From assembly GCA_040880365.1 (NCBI GenBank), contig JBBDIO010000178.1, forward strand, positions 1 through 21,598: a stretch of 21,598 bases of DNA, written 5' to 3'. Shown here one piece after another: positions 10,167-20,364 of this stretch. The notes beneath the pieces were generated by a model that was not told the DNA's origin, ran no database searches, and was given only the letters and a program-made list of their open reading frames with translations. This DNA is from JBBDIO01 sp040880365 (GTDB taxonomy: Bacteria; Chloroflexota; Anaerolineae; Caldilineales; Caldilineaceae). Both the position numbers and the translations under genes were made by a program. Every line of letters starts with the position of its first letter. Position 1 is the stretch's first letter.

Positions 10167-10288
10167 TCAATCGTTCCCAGCGCAGACGGTGCCCCAGCAC
10201 GTTTCCGCAGCTACGCACCGCGGAACTGCCGAGTTTCGCCCATTGGTCTGCTATCCCCAAACCCACCCACGCATCAGGAACGAACATT

Positions 10289-10768
10289 GTGATCAAAATC
10301 CAGGACGAAATCGAAATCGTAGCGCCGCCAGAGGTAGTCTGGGCAACGCTGACCGATTTTGAACGCTATGCCATCTGGAATCCCTTTATTCGCCGGGTGG
10401 AAGCGCCGGTGGTCGGCCTGGGCGAAAAGCTGGAAGCGTTTCTCCATCCTTCCGGGCAACGCGGCGTCCCCATTCGCCCCATCATTCGGGTCTATCGTCC
10501 CCCCACCGAATTACACTGGAACAGCTATTTCATCCACCCGAACGTGCTCTACGGCGAGCACACTTTCCGGCTGCGCGCCACCGCGACGGGCACAGTGTTC
10601 TTTCAGCGGTTGGTGCTGGGCGGTCTGCTCGCGCCCCTTGTGGGCAACGTGATCGAAAGCGATACCCTGCGCGGTATCGAAGAGATGAACGCGGCGCTCA
10701 AGGTGCATGTGGAAGGATTTCATGGCACGAGTGCCGCCCGCACGCAGCGCGCAACCGCGCCCGACTAG
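10289..10768 (+). CDS. SRPBCC-domain protein
   Basis: 159 aa from GTG 10289, with AGGAA eight nt upstream. The single domain has the START/Bet v1-like SRPBCC pattern: an N-terminal strand with VIDAP-like IEIVAPPEVVWATLTDFERY (residues 8-27), the YAIWNPFI motif, central beta-strands and a long C-terminal helix (about 118-145). Such proteins bind small hydrophobic ligands, and the ligand cannot be told from sequence. The protein is cytoplasmic, with no signal peptide or membrane segment. The gene has its own strong promoter and no close operon partner. Confidence 0.9.
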   Translation: MIKIQDEIEIVAPPEVVWATLTDFERYAIWNPFIRRVEAPVVGLGEKLEAFLHPSGQRGVPIRPIIRVYRPPTELHWNSYFIHPNVLYGEHTFRLRATATGTVFFQRLVLGGLLAPLVGNVIESDTLRGIEEMNAALKVHVEGFHGTSAARTQRATAPD

Positions 10769-10926
10769 CCGCGCCCAGATAGCTCGCGGGCGCGAACAGC
10801 TATACATCGCGCTATGTCCGTTTCGCCTGCGCAGGGCTATTTACGGGGGGAACATTTCGCGCTAGCTTCCGTCTATATGACGAGCACCGCATTCGGAAAA
10901 GCGCATCACACGCATTCAGTGAGTTT

Positions 10927-10991
10927 CTGTGAGTTCACGGGGAATCTCACAGCGTGAAACCGAGGCATAAAACCGAGGCATGAAACCGAGG
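10927..10991. repeat. Inverted repeat and 13-bp tandem repeat before the lipoprotein gene
   Basis: CTGTGAG (10927-10933) and CTCACAG (10946-10952) are 7-bp inverted arms 12 nt apart, a possible operator or small hairpin. Immediately after, the unit AAACCGAGGCAT recurs about three times with a 13-bp period (10957-10991). The rest of the 10769-11054 spacer shows nothing recognised. Confidence 0.5.
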
Positions 10992-11054
10992 GTAGCGTGC
11001 GCGAACAGTATTGCCAAGACCCAGCACAGGCTGGACAGAAGGACAAAAGAAACC

Positions 11055-12170
11055 ATGAACCATATCGCAGTGATCGCACAAAAAGCCGGACAGTGGCGAC
11101 GGGTGACAGCCAGAATGACAATCGGAATGACCGCCGGTGTAGCAACCGGCGCGCTATTGTTGCTGGCCGGTTGCGCCCCGATTGCGCCGCAGTCGGGCAC
11201 GCCGCCGCCACCCGCACCCGTCACAGCCGAGCCAATTGCAGAACCCAGCCCGGTCCCAGTGGAGGAGCCAAGCCCGGCCGCAAGTCCTGAACCGGCCGAG
11301 GAAGACATGGAACCGATTGGTCAGGTCGAACGCAGTGTGCAAAATTTTGTCGCCCAGGAACGGGGCATCGACGCCGACGCGGTCACCATCGTCAACGCCG
11401 AAGCTGTGGATTGGAATGACGGCTGTCTGGGCGCAGGCCGGGCAAATGAATCCTGCATCCTGGTCATCACGCCCGGCTATCGCGTGGTGGTGAATGTGGA
11501 CGGCAGCGAAAGCACCTATCACACCAACAGCGATGGCAGCCACATCCGCCCCGCGTCCGACTATGAGGAACCCCGCGGGAGTGATAGCGACACGGATAGC
11601 AACGATGATAGCGGCGGTGATGTTGAGGTCGGCGAACTGGACCCGGAAGCGGAAGCCATCGCCATGACCATTCGCGCGGCCGCCATAGAGCAACTGCAAG
11701 TAGAAGCCGATGCGATTTCCATTGCGGCGGTCGAAGCCATCGAATGGCCCGATGCCTGTTTGGGTGTGCCCAACCCGGCAGAACTGTGTGCCCAGATGAT
11801 CACGCCCGGCTACCGGGTCGTGCTGGAAGTCACCCTGGGCGATACCGTGGCCGAGTACGTCTACCACACCGATGCCACCGGCAATTCCATCCGCCTGGCG
11901 AGCGCACCCCAGGCCCAGGTTGGGGATCCGGTAATCCTCTGGAATCACAGCGACGACGGCTGTCGCGAAGCTACAATTGGCCGGCTGGGCGTTGCCTTTG
12001 GCGATTGCTATGCTGTGCAGATGCAGGGCTATCTGGCTGAGAAAGCCGTCAGGATCAATTGGATGAGTTCACCGCCACCTATGCCGCCTTCAGCGCGGAG
12101 ACACCTGCGGGCTATGTGGAATTTCGCGGCACGGGTCGCCAGCCCGCCACACCCACCGAGCAACGTATGA
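11055..12170 (+). CDS. Repeat-built lipoprotein, 5' part of a frameshifted gene
   Basis: The frame opens at ATG 11055 (GAAGGA about 12 nt upstream; ATG 11115 is an alternative). A basic n-region and hydrophobic core end in lipobox LLAGC, Cys40. A Pro/Glu/Ser linker follows. Two copies of one domain come next, about residues 90-168 and 204-284, each with a Cys pair and the shared core ITPGYRVV (Cys124/134 and Cys235/245), joined by a Ser/Asp-rich spacer. A third unit begins near residue 290 (WNHSDDGCREATIGRLGVAFGDC). After about residue 331 the frame yields a Pro/Arg-rich tail that does not look real, while the expected sequence continues in the -1 frame to 12580. The break lies within about 12041-12052. 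The function is unknown; it is an exported envelope lipoprotein. Confidence 0.8.
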   Translation: MNHIAVIAQKAGQWRRVTARMTIGMTAGVATGALLLLAGCAPIAPQSGTPPPPAPVTAEPIAEPSPVPVEEPSPAASPEPAEEDMEPIGQVERSVQNFVAQERGIDADAVTIVNAEAVDWNDGCLGAGRANESCILVITPGYRVVVNVDGSESTYHTNSDGSHIRPASDYEEPRGSDSDTDSNDDSGGDVEVGELDPEAEAIAMTIRAAAIEQLQVEADAISIAAVEAIEWPDACLGVPNPAELCAQMITPGYRVVLEVTLGDTVAEYVYHTDATGNSIRLASAPQAQVGDPVILWNHSDDGCREATIGRLGVAFGDCYAVQMQGYLAEKAVRINWMSSPPPMPPSARRHLRAMWNFAARVASPPHPPSNV

Positions 12171-12580
12171 TCGCCGAATGGGCGCGCGTGGCCGCGCGCG
12201 AAGCCGAAGCGGGTCAAACATCCGACGCGACGTGGGGCCTGGTCTTTGCCTGGCAGCGCGAAGGCGGCATTGCCGGGCTGTGCGACAGCCTGACCGTTGA
12301 TGTCACCGGCATGGTCCACGCCACCACCTGTGAAGGCGACGAACCTACCACCATCGGTGAACGGCGCATGAATGAGCAGGAACTATCGCAGGTCTACGCG
12401 TGGGTGGATGAATATGCGCCCTTTGACATGGAGACTGCCGACCCGGCCACCGCCGACGGGATGACGCTGCGCCTGGTATTCAGTGGCGCAGGCACAACCG
12501 AAGCCGATGCCACCGTGCAGCAGGAAATCGCCGACTTTGCCGACGCACTGTTTGCGCTCAACAGCGGCTCTATTCGCTGA
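12059..12580 (+). CDS. Repeat-built lipoprotein, 3' part of the frameshifted gene
   Basis: This frame completes the third unit (QLDEFTATYAAF onward) and then carries a fourth (WQREGGIAGLCDSLTVDVTG to FALNSG), which resembles the third: a WxxxGG/SDD start, a Cys, a beta-pair with a second Cys, then an acidic helix. The frame is open upstream to the stop at 12038, so the first 12 residues overlap the 5' part. No Shine-Dalgarno precedes the TTG at 12059, and the next start, ATG 12167, falls inside a domain. It is therefore very unlikely to be an independent gene. The intact protein would have architecture A-A-B-B. Confidence 0.75.
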   Translation: MDEFTATYAAFSAETPAGYVEFRGTGRQPATPTEQRMIAEWARVAAREAEAGQTSDATWGLVFAWQREGGIAGLCDSLTVDVTGMVHATTCEGDEPTTIGERRMNEQELSQVYAWVDEYAPFDMETADPATADGMTLRLVFSGAGTTEADATVQQEIADFADALFALNSGSIR

Positions 12581-12607
12581 ATGGCATAACTCACTGAATG
12601 GCATAAC
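12577..12607. repeat. 14-bp direct repeat over the stop codon
   Basis: CTGAATGGCATAAC occurs at 12577-12590 and 12594-12607, 3 nt apart. The first copy contains the TGA stop of the lipoprotein gene. Confidence 0.8.
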
Positions 12608-12919
12608 AAAGTCGTTCGCCCGCGCCCATTGCATCCGCAAGCTACCGGGCGCGGGCGAAATCGTTTTCCCCTGTACCACACCCCAATACCCAAAAATCTC
12701 TACCCTGTCTTCACCCTGCAAACCGTAACGTTATCTATACCCCACTCGCCCGCGCTGCCCTATGCTGAAAGGCGAGCACACAGTGCGAACACACAGTAAA
12801 AACACAGTAGATGTGAGTGTGTGATATGACTTTCCAAGCAAGGTTGGTCAATGATTGTATGCAAAATGTATGGCAATCGTTGGGCAATCATCATGTAGAG
12901 CGAATAAAGGTTTGCAAAA
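12581..12919. other. Spacer between lipoprotein gene and GlsB-like gene
   Basis: 339 nt with no gene. It holds the 14-bp direct repeat, the terminator at 12615-12665, a TAACGTTA palindrome near 12726, and three ACACAGT copies (12778-12784, 12791-12797, 12802-12808). TTGGTC at 12844-12849 could be a -35, but no good -10 follows. Confidence 0.55.
12615..12665 (+). terminator. Intrinsic terminator after the lipoprotein gene
   Basis: TTCGCCCGCGCCC (12615-12627) pairs perfectly with GGGCGCGGGCGAA (12647-12659) across a 19-nt loop. ATCGTTTT follows. The stem is very stable, though the T run is short. Confidence 0.7.
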
Positions 12920-13213
12920 ATGACTCTGGTAGAATTCTTGATCCTGCTTCTCATTGCCGCAATCTGCGGCGCAGCCGGTCAGGCGTTGGCCGGATATTCA
13001 CTCGGTGGACTTTTGACTTCTATCGTGGTAGGGTTTGTCGGTGCATTTCTGGGGATGTGGTTAGCGCGCCAGTTTGGGTTGCCCGAATGGATTGCGTTCC
13101 AGGTCGGTGACCGCACATTTCCCATCGTCTGGTCGATTGTCGGTTCAGCAGTATTGGCTTTGCTGGTTGGCATGTTGACCAGGCCGGCGCGTCCGGCACG
13201 GCCCGTCGTTTAG
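12920..13213 (+). CDS. GlsB/YeaQ/YmgE-family membrane protein
   Basis: 97 aa, starting at ATG 12920 with AAAGG nine nt upstream. It has three membrane helices (about 5-25, 29-50 and 66-87) rich in Gly, with the family pattern of an LLxxxxGxxGxxL helix followed by a GxxGAxLGxWL helix (residues 38-50). It ends in a short Pro/Arg tail. This small-protein family is induced by envelope, acid or osmotic stress in other bacteria; the molecular activity is not established. A BON-domain gene follows 150 nt later on the same strand, which fits an envelope-stress pair. Confidence 0.93.
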   Translation: MTLVEFLILLLIAAICGAAGQALAGYSLGGLLTSIVVGFVGAFLGMWLARQFGLPEWIAFQVGDRTFPIVWSIVGSAVLALLVGMLTRPARPARPVV

Positions 13214-13279
13214 AGGAGGGAAGATCCCAAATCTGAACGGTATAGCGCGAACACCGCGCGAACGCAGGGTACACAGAGA

Positions 13280-13314
13280 CAGCCACTGAATTTCGATCAG
13301 AGATTCGGTGGCTG
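13280..13314 (+). other. 12-bp hairpin between GlsB-like and BON genes
   Basis: CAGCCACTGAAT (13280-13291) and ATTCGGTGGCTG (13303-13314) form a 12-bp stem with one G-U pair and an 11-nt loop. It has no T tract. It lies 40 nt before the BON-gene RBS, so it could be a processing or stability element, or a Rho-type end of the preceding transcript. Confidence 0.45.
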
Positions 13315-13364
13315 GGCGCGAGACACAGAACAAGACAATATCCATCAAGTTTTAAGGAGGATGT

Positions 13365-13634
13365 ATGAGTTTCTTAACCAAACTATTCGGTGGTGGTGGC
13401 AATGGCTATAACGATAGCAAATTGCTGGAAATCGCCGAAAAGGCCCTGGAAGATGATCCCATGATTCGGGATCACTCGTTGATCACCACCAGCATCGAAG
13501 CCGGTGTGATCAAACTGGGCGGCATTGTCCATTCCACCCAGGAACAGAACCGGATCGAAAATGCCGTGCGCACTTCGTTGACCAATTCCGGGCTGAAATT
13601 CGACCATATCGAGAATCAGGTCAAGGTCTCCTAG
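13365..13634 (+). CDS. BON-domain protein
   Basis: 89 aa from ATG 13365, behind an almost ideal AAGGAGG with 4-nt spacing. The very strong RBS suggests high expression. A short Gly-rich N-terminus (FGGGGNGYND) leads to one BON domain (about 17-89): an initial helix with the pattern LLEIAEKALEDDPMI (20-34), strand ITTSIEAGVIKLGG (40-53), second helix (57-72) and final strand FDHIENQVKV. BON domains bind phospholipid or membranes, or work as osmotic-stress modules. There is no signal peptide, so it is cytoplasmic or peripheral. It is only slightly longer than the bare domain. Confidence 0.85.
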   Translation: MSFLTKLFGGGGNGYNDSKLLEIAEKALEDDPMIRDHSLITTSIEAGVIKLGGIVHSTQEQNRIENAVRTSLTNSGLKFDHIENQVKVS

Positions 13635-13664
13635 ACGGACCTGCGCAACCGCGAGAGTGTGCGC

Positions 13665-13718
13665 GGACAATTCGACACGGACAATTCGGTGCAGGCAATT
13701 CGGTGCAGGCAATCTGCA
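13665..13718. repeat. Degenerate 14-15 bp tandem repeat, about 4 units
   Basis: Units GGACAATTCGACAC, GGACAATTCGGTGCA, GGCAATTCGGTGCA and a partial GGCAATCTGCA follow one another directly downstream of the BON gene. Confidence 0.8.
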
Positions 13719-13800
13719 TTAGTGCTGCACGCAGTTCCGAAGCGATGAAAACTCGTCGGCTGTAGGTGCGACGTAAGAAAACACATTCGATAATATAAAA

Positions 13801-13842
13801 AGCGTGCCCATTCCAAACTTTTCGGCCTGGAATGGGCACGCT
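13801..13842. terminator. Bidirectional terminator between BON and CNNM/CBS genes
   Basis: AGCGTGCCCATTCCA (13801-13815) and TGGAATGGGCACGCT (13828-13842) form a perfect 15-bp stem with a 12-nt loop. On the minus strand it runs straight into TTTTTATATTATC, so it is strongest for the CNNM/CBS gene. The plus side is followed by TTGGCTTTG and is weaker. Confidence 0.85.
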
Positions 13843-13924
13843 TTGGCTTTGAACAGCCGCGCGCCACAAACAACTGCGCAGCGCGACAGCGCGAACCTTA
13901 TTCGACAACAGAGCTATCCGCACG

Positions 13925-13955
13925 CTTGGCGGTCTGCACACTTGGCGGTCTGCAC
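13925..13955. repeat. 16-bp tandem duplication
   Basis: CTTGGCGGTCTGCACA (13925-13940) is repeated at once (13941-13955), ending 2 nt before the stop codon of the CNNM/CBS gene. Confidence 0.85.
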
Positions 13956-13957
13956 GC

Positions 13958-15319
13958 CTAGCTGTTTGTTGACGTATCCTCGTCCAGCGCGTCTTGCGTC
14001 TCTTGGGTGGCTGCGGCTATTTCAGCCGGCGTCATTTTGCGCACCATCACTTTATCCACGCGCCGACCATCCATATCTATCACTTCCAGATGCAGATTCA
14101 TCCAGGTGGAAACATCTCCAGTTACGGGCACCTTGCCCAGCGCGGTCATGACCAATCCGCCCACCGTCATATATAACCGATCCACCTCGCCCAGCTCCAC
14201 CTCGAAACGTTCAGAAAATTCAGCCGTTGTCATCATGCCATCCACCAGCCAACTGCCATCCTCGCGCTCGATAGCCATCGATTCGAGCGATTCACCCTCC
14301 TCGATCATCTCACCTACAATCGCGCCTATCACATCCTCAATCGTCACCAGACCTGCCAGCCCGCCATATTCATCGATCACCAGGGCAATCTTGGATTGCG
14401 CCAGTTTCATGCGCTCGATCACCGTCAGCGCGGGCGCAGTCTCCGGCACAAAAATCGCCGGGCGCAGAATCGACTTCAACGAAAATTTCTGGGATTCCGT
14501 ATATTGCGCCAGCAGATCCTTAGCCAGCACAATGCCCGTCACCTGATCCAGCTCGCCTTTTGCCACCGGAAAGCGGGAACGCCCACTTTCGAGCACCTTG
14601 GCGAGAATTTCGTCGTGGGAATCATCCTCATCCAGCCACACAATCTCGGTGCGTGGCGTCAGCAGCGCGCCCATCTTCTGATCTGCCAGGCGAAAAACTC
14701 GCCCCACCATATCATGTTCCAGCGGCTCGAAGACCCCCAGGTCCGTGCCCTGACGCAACATATAGCGCACCTCATCCTCGCTCACGCCAACTTCCTCATC
14801 GGTGGGGATGCGCAACAGGGTCAAAACGGCATGGGTAGACCAATCGAGCAGCTTTACCATGGGATAAGTAATCCTGGCAAGCACCCGCAGCGGCAAAACC
14901 ATTGCCATCGAGATCGATTCTGGATAGCGCAAAGCCAGCCGCTTGGGCACCAGTTCGCCCAATACCAGGCTCAGATAAGTGGTAATCACCACCACTATCC
15001 CCACCGATATGCCCTGGGCATATCCACCAATCAGGGGCACGGGCGTCAGCCAGGGGGCAATGGATTGCGCGACCATCCCCCCACCAAACACACCAATAAG
15101 AATGCCAATCAGCGTGACGCCGATCTGCACCGTGGAAAGAAATGTACCCGGTGCGCGGATCAGATCAGTGACCATGCGCGCGCGGGCGTTGCCGGCACGC
15201 GCCAAAGGTTCGAGCCGCGCCGAGCGCGCCGAAACCAGGGCCATTTCCGACATGGCTAACACGCCATTGGCCAACACAAGCACAAGAATGATAATAATTT
15301 CCAGATTTGCAGTATTCAT
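13958..15319 (-). CDS. CNNM/CBS/CorC-type membrane protein (hemolysin family)
   Basis: 453 aa from ATG 15319; the only AGGA is about 17 nt upstream, so the RBS is weak. Four membrane segments of a CNNM (DUF21) domain lie within about residues 1-190, including the signature LVLGELVPKRLALRYPE (117-133). The acidic linker EVGVSEDEVRYMLRQG leads to a CBS pair (about 210-335; TPRTEIVWLDEDD and IDEYGGLAGLVTIEDVIGAI) and a C-terminal CorC_HlyC domain (about 350-440). Members are linked to Mg2+/Co2+ efflux or divalent-cation homeostasis, and the CBS pair probably binds adenine nucleotides. The old name hemolysin is not a reliable function. It stands alone, divergent from the T-box operon. Confidence 0.95.
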   Translation of the reverse strand: MNTANLEIIIILVLVLANGVLAMSEMALVSARSARLEPLARAGNARARMVTDLIRAPGTFLSTVQIGVTLIGILIGVFGGGMVAQSIAPWLTPVPLIGGYAQGISVGIVVVITTYLSLVLGELVPKRLALRYPESISMAMVLPLRVLARITYPMVKLLDWSTHAVLTLLRIPTDEEVGVSEDEVRYMLRQGTDLGVFEPLEHDMVGRVFRLADQKMGALLTPRTEIVWLDEDDSHDEILAKVLESGRSRFPVAKGELDQVTGIVLAKDLLAQYTESQKFSLKSILRPAIFVPETAPALTVIERMKLAQSKIALVIDEYGGLAGLVTIEDVIGAIVGEMIEEGESLESMAIEREDGSWLVDGMMTTAEFSERFEVELGEVDRLYMTVGGLVMTALGKVPVTGDVSTWMNLHLEVIDMDGRRVDKVMVRKMTPAEIAAATQETQDALDEDTSTNS

Positions 15320-15401
15320 AAAAGCGTAAATTTGTCCTGTGGTCAGTCTGGTGAATAATGGGCAGGCAGTCTTTCAGGTAATCTTTGGGGACGCGCTGCC
15401 A

Positions 15402-15431
15402 AATGACCTTTGTCGCAATGATCTTTGTCGC
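15402..15431. repeat. 15-bp tandem duplication in the divergent spacer
   Basis: AATGACCTTTGTCGC (15402-15416) is followed directly by AATGATCTTTGTCGC (15417-15431), with one mismatch. It lies in the leader of the CNNM/CBS gene. Confidence 0.8.
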
Positions 15432-15455
15432 ACAAACATTATGGGCTGAGTCAAG

Positions 15456-15464
15456 GCTATACCA
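15456..15464 (-). promoter_or_regulatory. Extended -10 promoter candidate of the CNNM/CBS gene
   Basis: On the minus strand TGGTATAGC (TGN plus -10 TATAGC) lies about 137 nt before the ATG. No convincing -35 is present. Confidence 0.35.
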
Positions 15465-15542
15465 TAAATGACGATTCTGTGTGGAATCATGCCCGCAGTT
15501 GACTGCCAGTTGACCGCGCCCAAAAAATTTCTCGTCTGAATA

Positions 15543-15571
15543 TTGACAGCCGCCATACCGCGTGGTAGGCT
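15543..15571 (+). promoter_or_regulatory. Promoter of the T-box/alaX/ileS operon
   Basis: A perfect -35 TTGACA (15543-15548), a 17-nt spacer and -10 TAGGCT (15566-15571) with TGG just before it. Transcription would start near 15578, about 25 nt ahead of T-box Stem I. Confidence 0.65.
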
Positions 15572-15601
15572 TTGGCGTCAGAGTATACAATACTTGATTG
15601 C

Positions 15602-16010
15602 GTTGATCGAGACGAGTACACCGTGTGAACCGGCAAATGGCTGGCGCAGCCAGTCGCAGCGAGCCGAAGACAGTGGAAGTTCGGCCCAGGCACATGTGTG
15701 GAAAATCCCTCGGGAGCAGCGATCCGAACAGCAGGGCATACATGCCCTGTATCAGTAGGCATCGCCGGGCTTGCGACCCGTTATCCCCGCCACAGAATCG
15801 GTAGACTCTATCTGTAGATTCACTCGATGGTGCTCTGCGCAGCCTCAGCTTTGGCGGCTCACAGCACCGGGCGTGACAGTGAACCGCCAACTCGACTACC
15901 GGCTCTGTACCAAGGTGTTCCAACCCTGCATAACCGCAGCGGTGAGGAAAACCGGGGTGGTACCGCGGACTATTCAGCCCGTCCCCAGTGTGGGGATGGG
16001 CTTTTTGTTG
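15602..16010 (+). ncRNA. T-box riboswitch leader, apparent Ile (AUC) specifier
   Basis: The hallmark T-box sequence GGGGTGGTACCGCGG is at 15954-15968. Stem I closes with GTTGATCG (15602-15609) against CGATCCGAAC (15720-15729). Its 5' side carries AGTA (15615-15618), and the distal part has AGCGAG, then a GCCGAA/TTCGGC stem around loop GACAGTGGAAG (15669-15679), as in known T-boxes. The 3' side of the specifier loop reads GGAAAATCCC, placing AUC (Ile) at 15705-15707. The antiterminator forms from GGGG (15954-15957) with CCCC (15983-15986) and CGG (15966-15968) with CCG (15979-15981). Its UGGU bulge (15958-15961) would pair with the ACCA end of uncharged tRNA, which fits discriminator A73 of tRNA-Ile. 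Low Ile charging should allow read-through into alaX and probably ileS. Confidence 0.92.
15977..16006 (+). terminator. T-box attenuator terminator
   Basis: GCCCGTCCCCA (15977-15987) pairs with TGGGGATGGGC (15991-16001), 11 bp with one G-U pair and loop GTG, followed by TTTTT. Its 5' arm contains the bases used by the antiterminator, so the two folds exclude each other. Confidence 0.92.
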
Positions 16011-16070
16011 TGTACAGATGATTGCATATAAATTGTTGCAACCAGTTTGGATAGGGAAGGCAAAGACAAC

Positions 16071-16859
16071 ATGACCGAATTACTCTATTATACCGACGCC
16101 TATCAGCATGAATTTGACGCCACGCTCGCCGGCGTGGCAGCAGACTCGAGCGCAGATACTGCTTTTCAGATCACGCTGGACCGCACCGCGTTTTATCCCG
16201 GCGGCGGCGGCCAGCCGGCAGATACCGGCTCCCTGACGATTGCCGGACCGACAACCGAGGGGTTGACGCTGCCGGTGAGCAAGGTCAAGCGCGCGGGCGC
16301 AGATCTAGTACACACGGTCACCTGTGCGCCCGATCAGGTGGATGCTGCTGCCCGCGCCCTGCAAACAGGCAGCGCGGTGCACGGCGCGCTGGATTGGGAT
16401 CGCCGCTATCAGATCATGCGCACCCACACCGCCATGCACATTCTGTGTGGCGTGGTCTGGCGCGACTATGGCGCCAGCGTGACCGGCGGCAATATGGACC
16501 CCGGTGCAGGGCGCATGGACTTTGAATTCGCCGCCCTGAGCCGCGAGCTGATTGGCGAGATCGAGTTCAAATGTAATGCCGAAATCGCGGCCGCGCGCCC
16601 TGTGAGCAGCAAGATTCTGCCACGCGCAGAAGCCTTTGCCATCCCGGATCTGATCCGCACCAAGATCAATCTGCTGCCCGAAGGCATTCGCGAAGTGCGC
16701 ATTGTAGAATTGGCCGGGCTGGATTTGCAGGCCGATGGCGGCACCCATGTGCACAACACTAGCGAAGTGGGCGCCATGCGCATTGTCGATTACAAAAGCA
16801 AGGGCGCGATCAACAAACGAGTCTATATTGAACTGGGTGAAGTTGCTACCCCCGACTAG
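16071..16859 (+). CDS. alaX: AlaX-like alanyl-tRNA editing protein
   Basis: 262 aa. ATG 16071 is chosen because AGGGAAGG lies ten nt upstream. The protein matches the second, editing half of alanyl-tRNA synthetase as a free enzyme: an N-terminal barrel with FYPGGGGQPADTG (41-53), the zinc motif HTAMH (119-123) and the second zinc motif near 220-232 (QADGGTHVHNTSEVG). AlaX proteins hydrolyse Ser- or Gly-tRNA-Ala in trans. The usual Cys of CGGTH is Asp222 here, while His226 is kept; Asp can still bind zinc, and this may be a subfamily trait. It has no oligomerisation or aminoacylation domain. It is the first gene after an Ile-type T-box and is followed by ileS, so the true substrate deserves testing. 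Confidence 0.93.
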   Translation: MTELLYYTDAYQHEFDATLAGVAADSSADTAFQITLDRTAFYPGGGGQPADTGSLTIAGPTTEGLTLPVSKVKRAGADLVHTVTCAPDQVDAAARALQTGSAVHGALDWDRRYQIMRTHTAMHILCGVVWRDYGASVTGGNMDPGAGRMDFEFAALSRELIGEIEFKCNAEIAAARPVSSKILPRAEAFAIPDLIRTKINLLPEGIREVRIVELAGLDLQADGGTHVHNTSEVGAMRIVDYKSKGAINKRVYIELGEVATPD

Positions 16860-16890
16860 GGCGCTGTTCGCAAGGATATTGAATTCTTTC

Positions 16891-16956
16891 GTAGGTCACG
16901 CCTCCTGGCGTGACATGGGTCGTTACACAGTCGTCACAGCCGGAGCTGTGACCTAC
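16891..16956. repeat. REP-like double-hairpin element
   Basis: Two perfect 8-bp hairpins with 4-nt loops stand head to head: GTCACGCC-TCCT-GGCGTGAC (16895-16914) and GTCACAGC-CGGA-GCTGTGAC (16933-16952). The outer ends also match as an inverted repeat, GTAGGTCAC (16891-16899) and GTGACCTAC (16948-16956). This is the layout of repetitive extragenic palindromes or small BIME/MITE elements. It has no T tract and would not be a strong terminator between alaX and ileS. Confidence 0.7.
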
Positions 16957-17001
16957 AACAAATGCCAATTTCAACCTAACTATGCACTAGAGCCGCCCGG
17001 C

Positions 17002-17050
17002 GCACAGGGTTGGTAGGCACACAGGGTTGGCAGGCACACAGCGTTGGCAG
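17002..17050. repeat. 15-17 bp tandem repeat, about 3 units
   Basis: GCACAGGGTTGGTAG, GCACACAGGGTTGGCAG and GCACACAGCGTTGGCAG follow one another upstream of ileS. With the REP-like element they fill most of the 292-nt spacer 16860-17151. Confidence 0.75.
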
Positions 17051-17111
17051 AAGCACAGAGAACAATTCCACGAGCTTACCGGCAATCGGGCATATGAACA
17101 ATCCAGTGTGG

Positions 17112-17126
17112 CGGAAGTGACTTCCG
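17112..17126. promoter_or_regulatory. 15-nt palindrome upstream of ileS
   Basis: CGGAAGTGACTTCCG has perfect 7-bp arms around one central base, 25 nt before the ileS ATG and just ahead of its RBS (AGAGGAGA, 17137-17144). A protein-binding site is possible; no regulator is known from the sequence. Confidence 0.35.
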
Positions 17127-17151
17127 GGCAGTGGTCAGAGGAGACAGAAAA

Positions 17152-20355
<3,204 letters not shown>

Positions 20356-20364
20356 ATACACTCG

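Larger units (their letters stand above)
9954..10288. other. Divergent promoter spacer, ftsH / SRPBCC gene
   Basis: 335 nt with no gene seen. It carries back-to-back promoters: the ftsH promoter near 9989 on the minus strand and the strong promoter at 10138-10166 on the plus strand. The RBS of both genes is included. No further palindrome or repeat of note was found. Confidence 0.6.
13635..13957. other. Convergent spacer with tandem repeats
   Basis: 323 nt without a gene. It contains a degenerate 14-15 bp tandem repeat (13665-13718), the terminator at 13801-13842 and a 16-bp tandem duplication (13925-13955). No open frame with an RBS was seen. Confidence 0.6.

Noticed and set aside
12038..12062. 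Programmed -1 ribosomal frameshift in the lipoprotein gene
   Set aside because: The overlap contains no X-XXY-YYZ slippery heptamer in the needed phase, and no clear downstream stem was seen. A mutation or sequence error is simpler.
13665..13718. CRISPR array
   Set aside because: The units are 14-15 bp, degenerate and contiguous, with no spacers and no cas genes in the window.
15715..15717. GCA (Ala) as the T-box specifier, which would suit alaX
   Set aside because: It lies in the GAGC segment at the base of Stem I, beyond the specifier loop. AUC at 15705-15707 has the expected place after GGAA and fits ileS.
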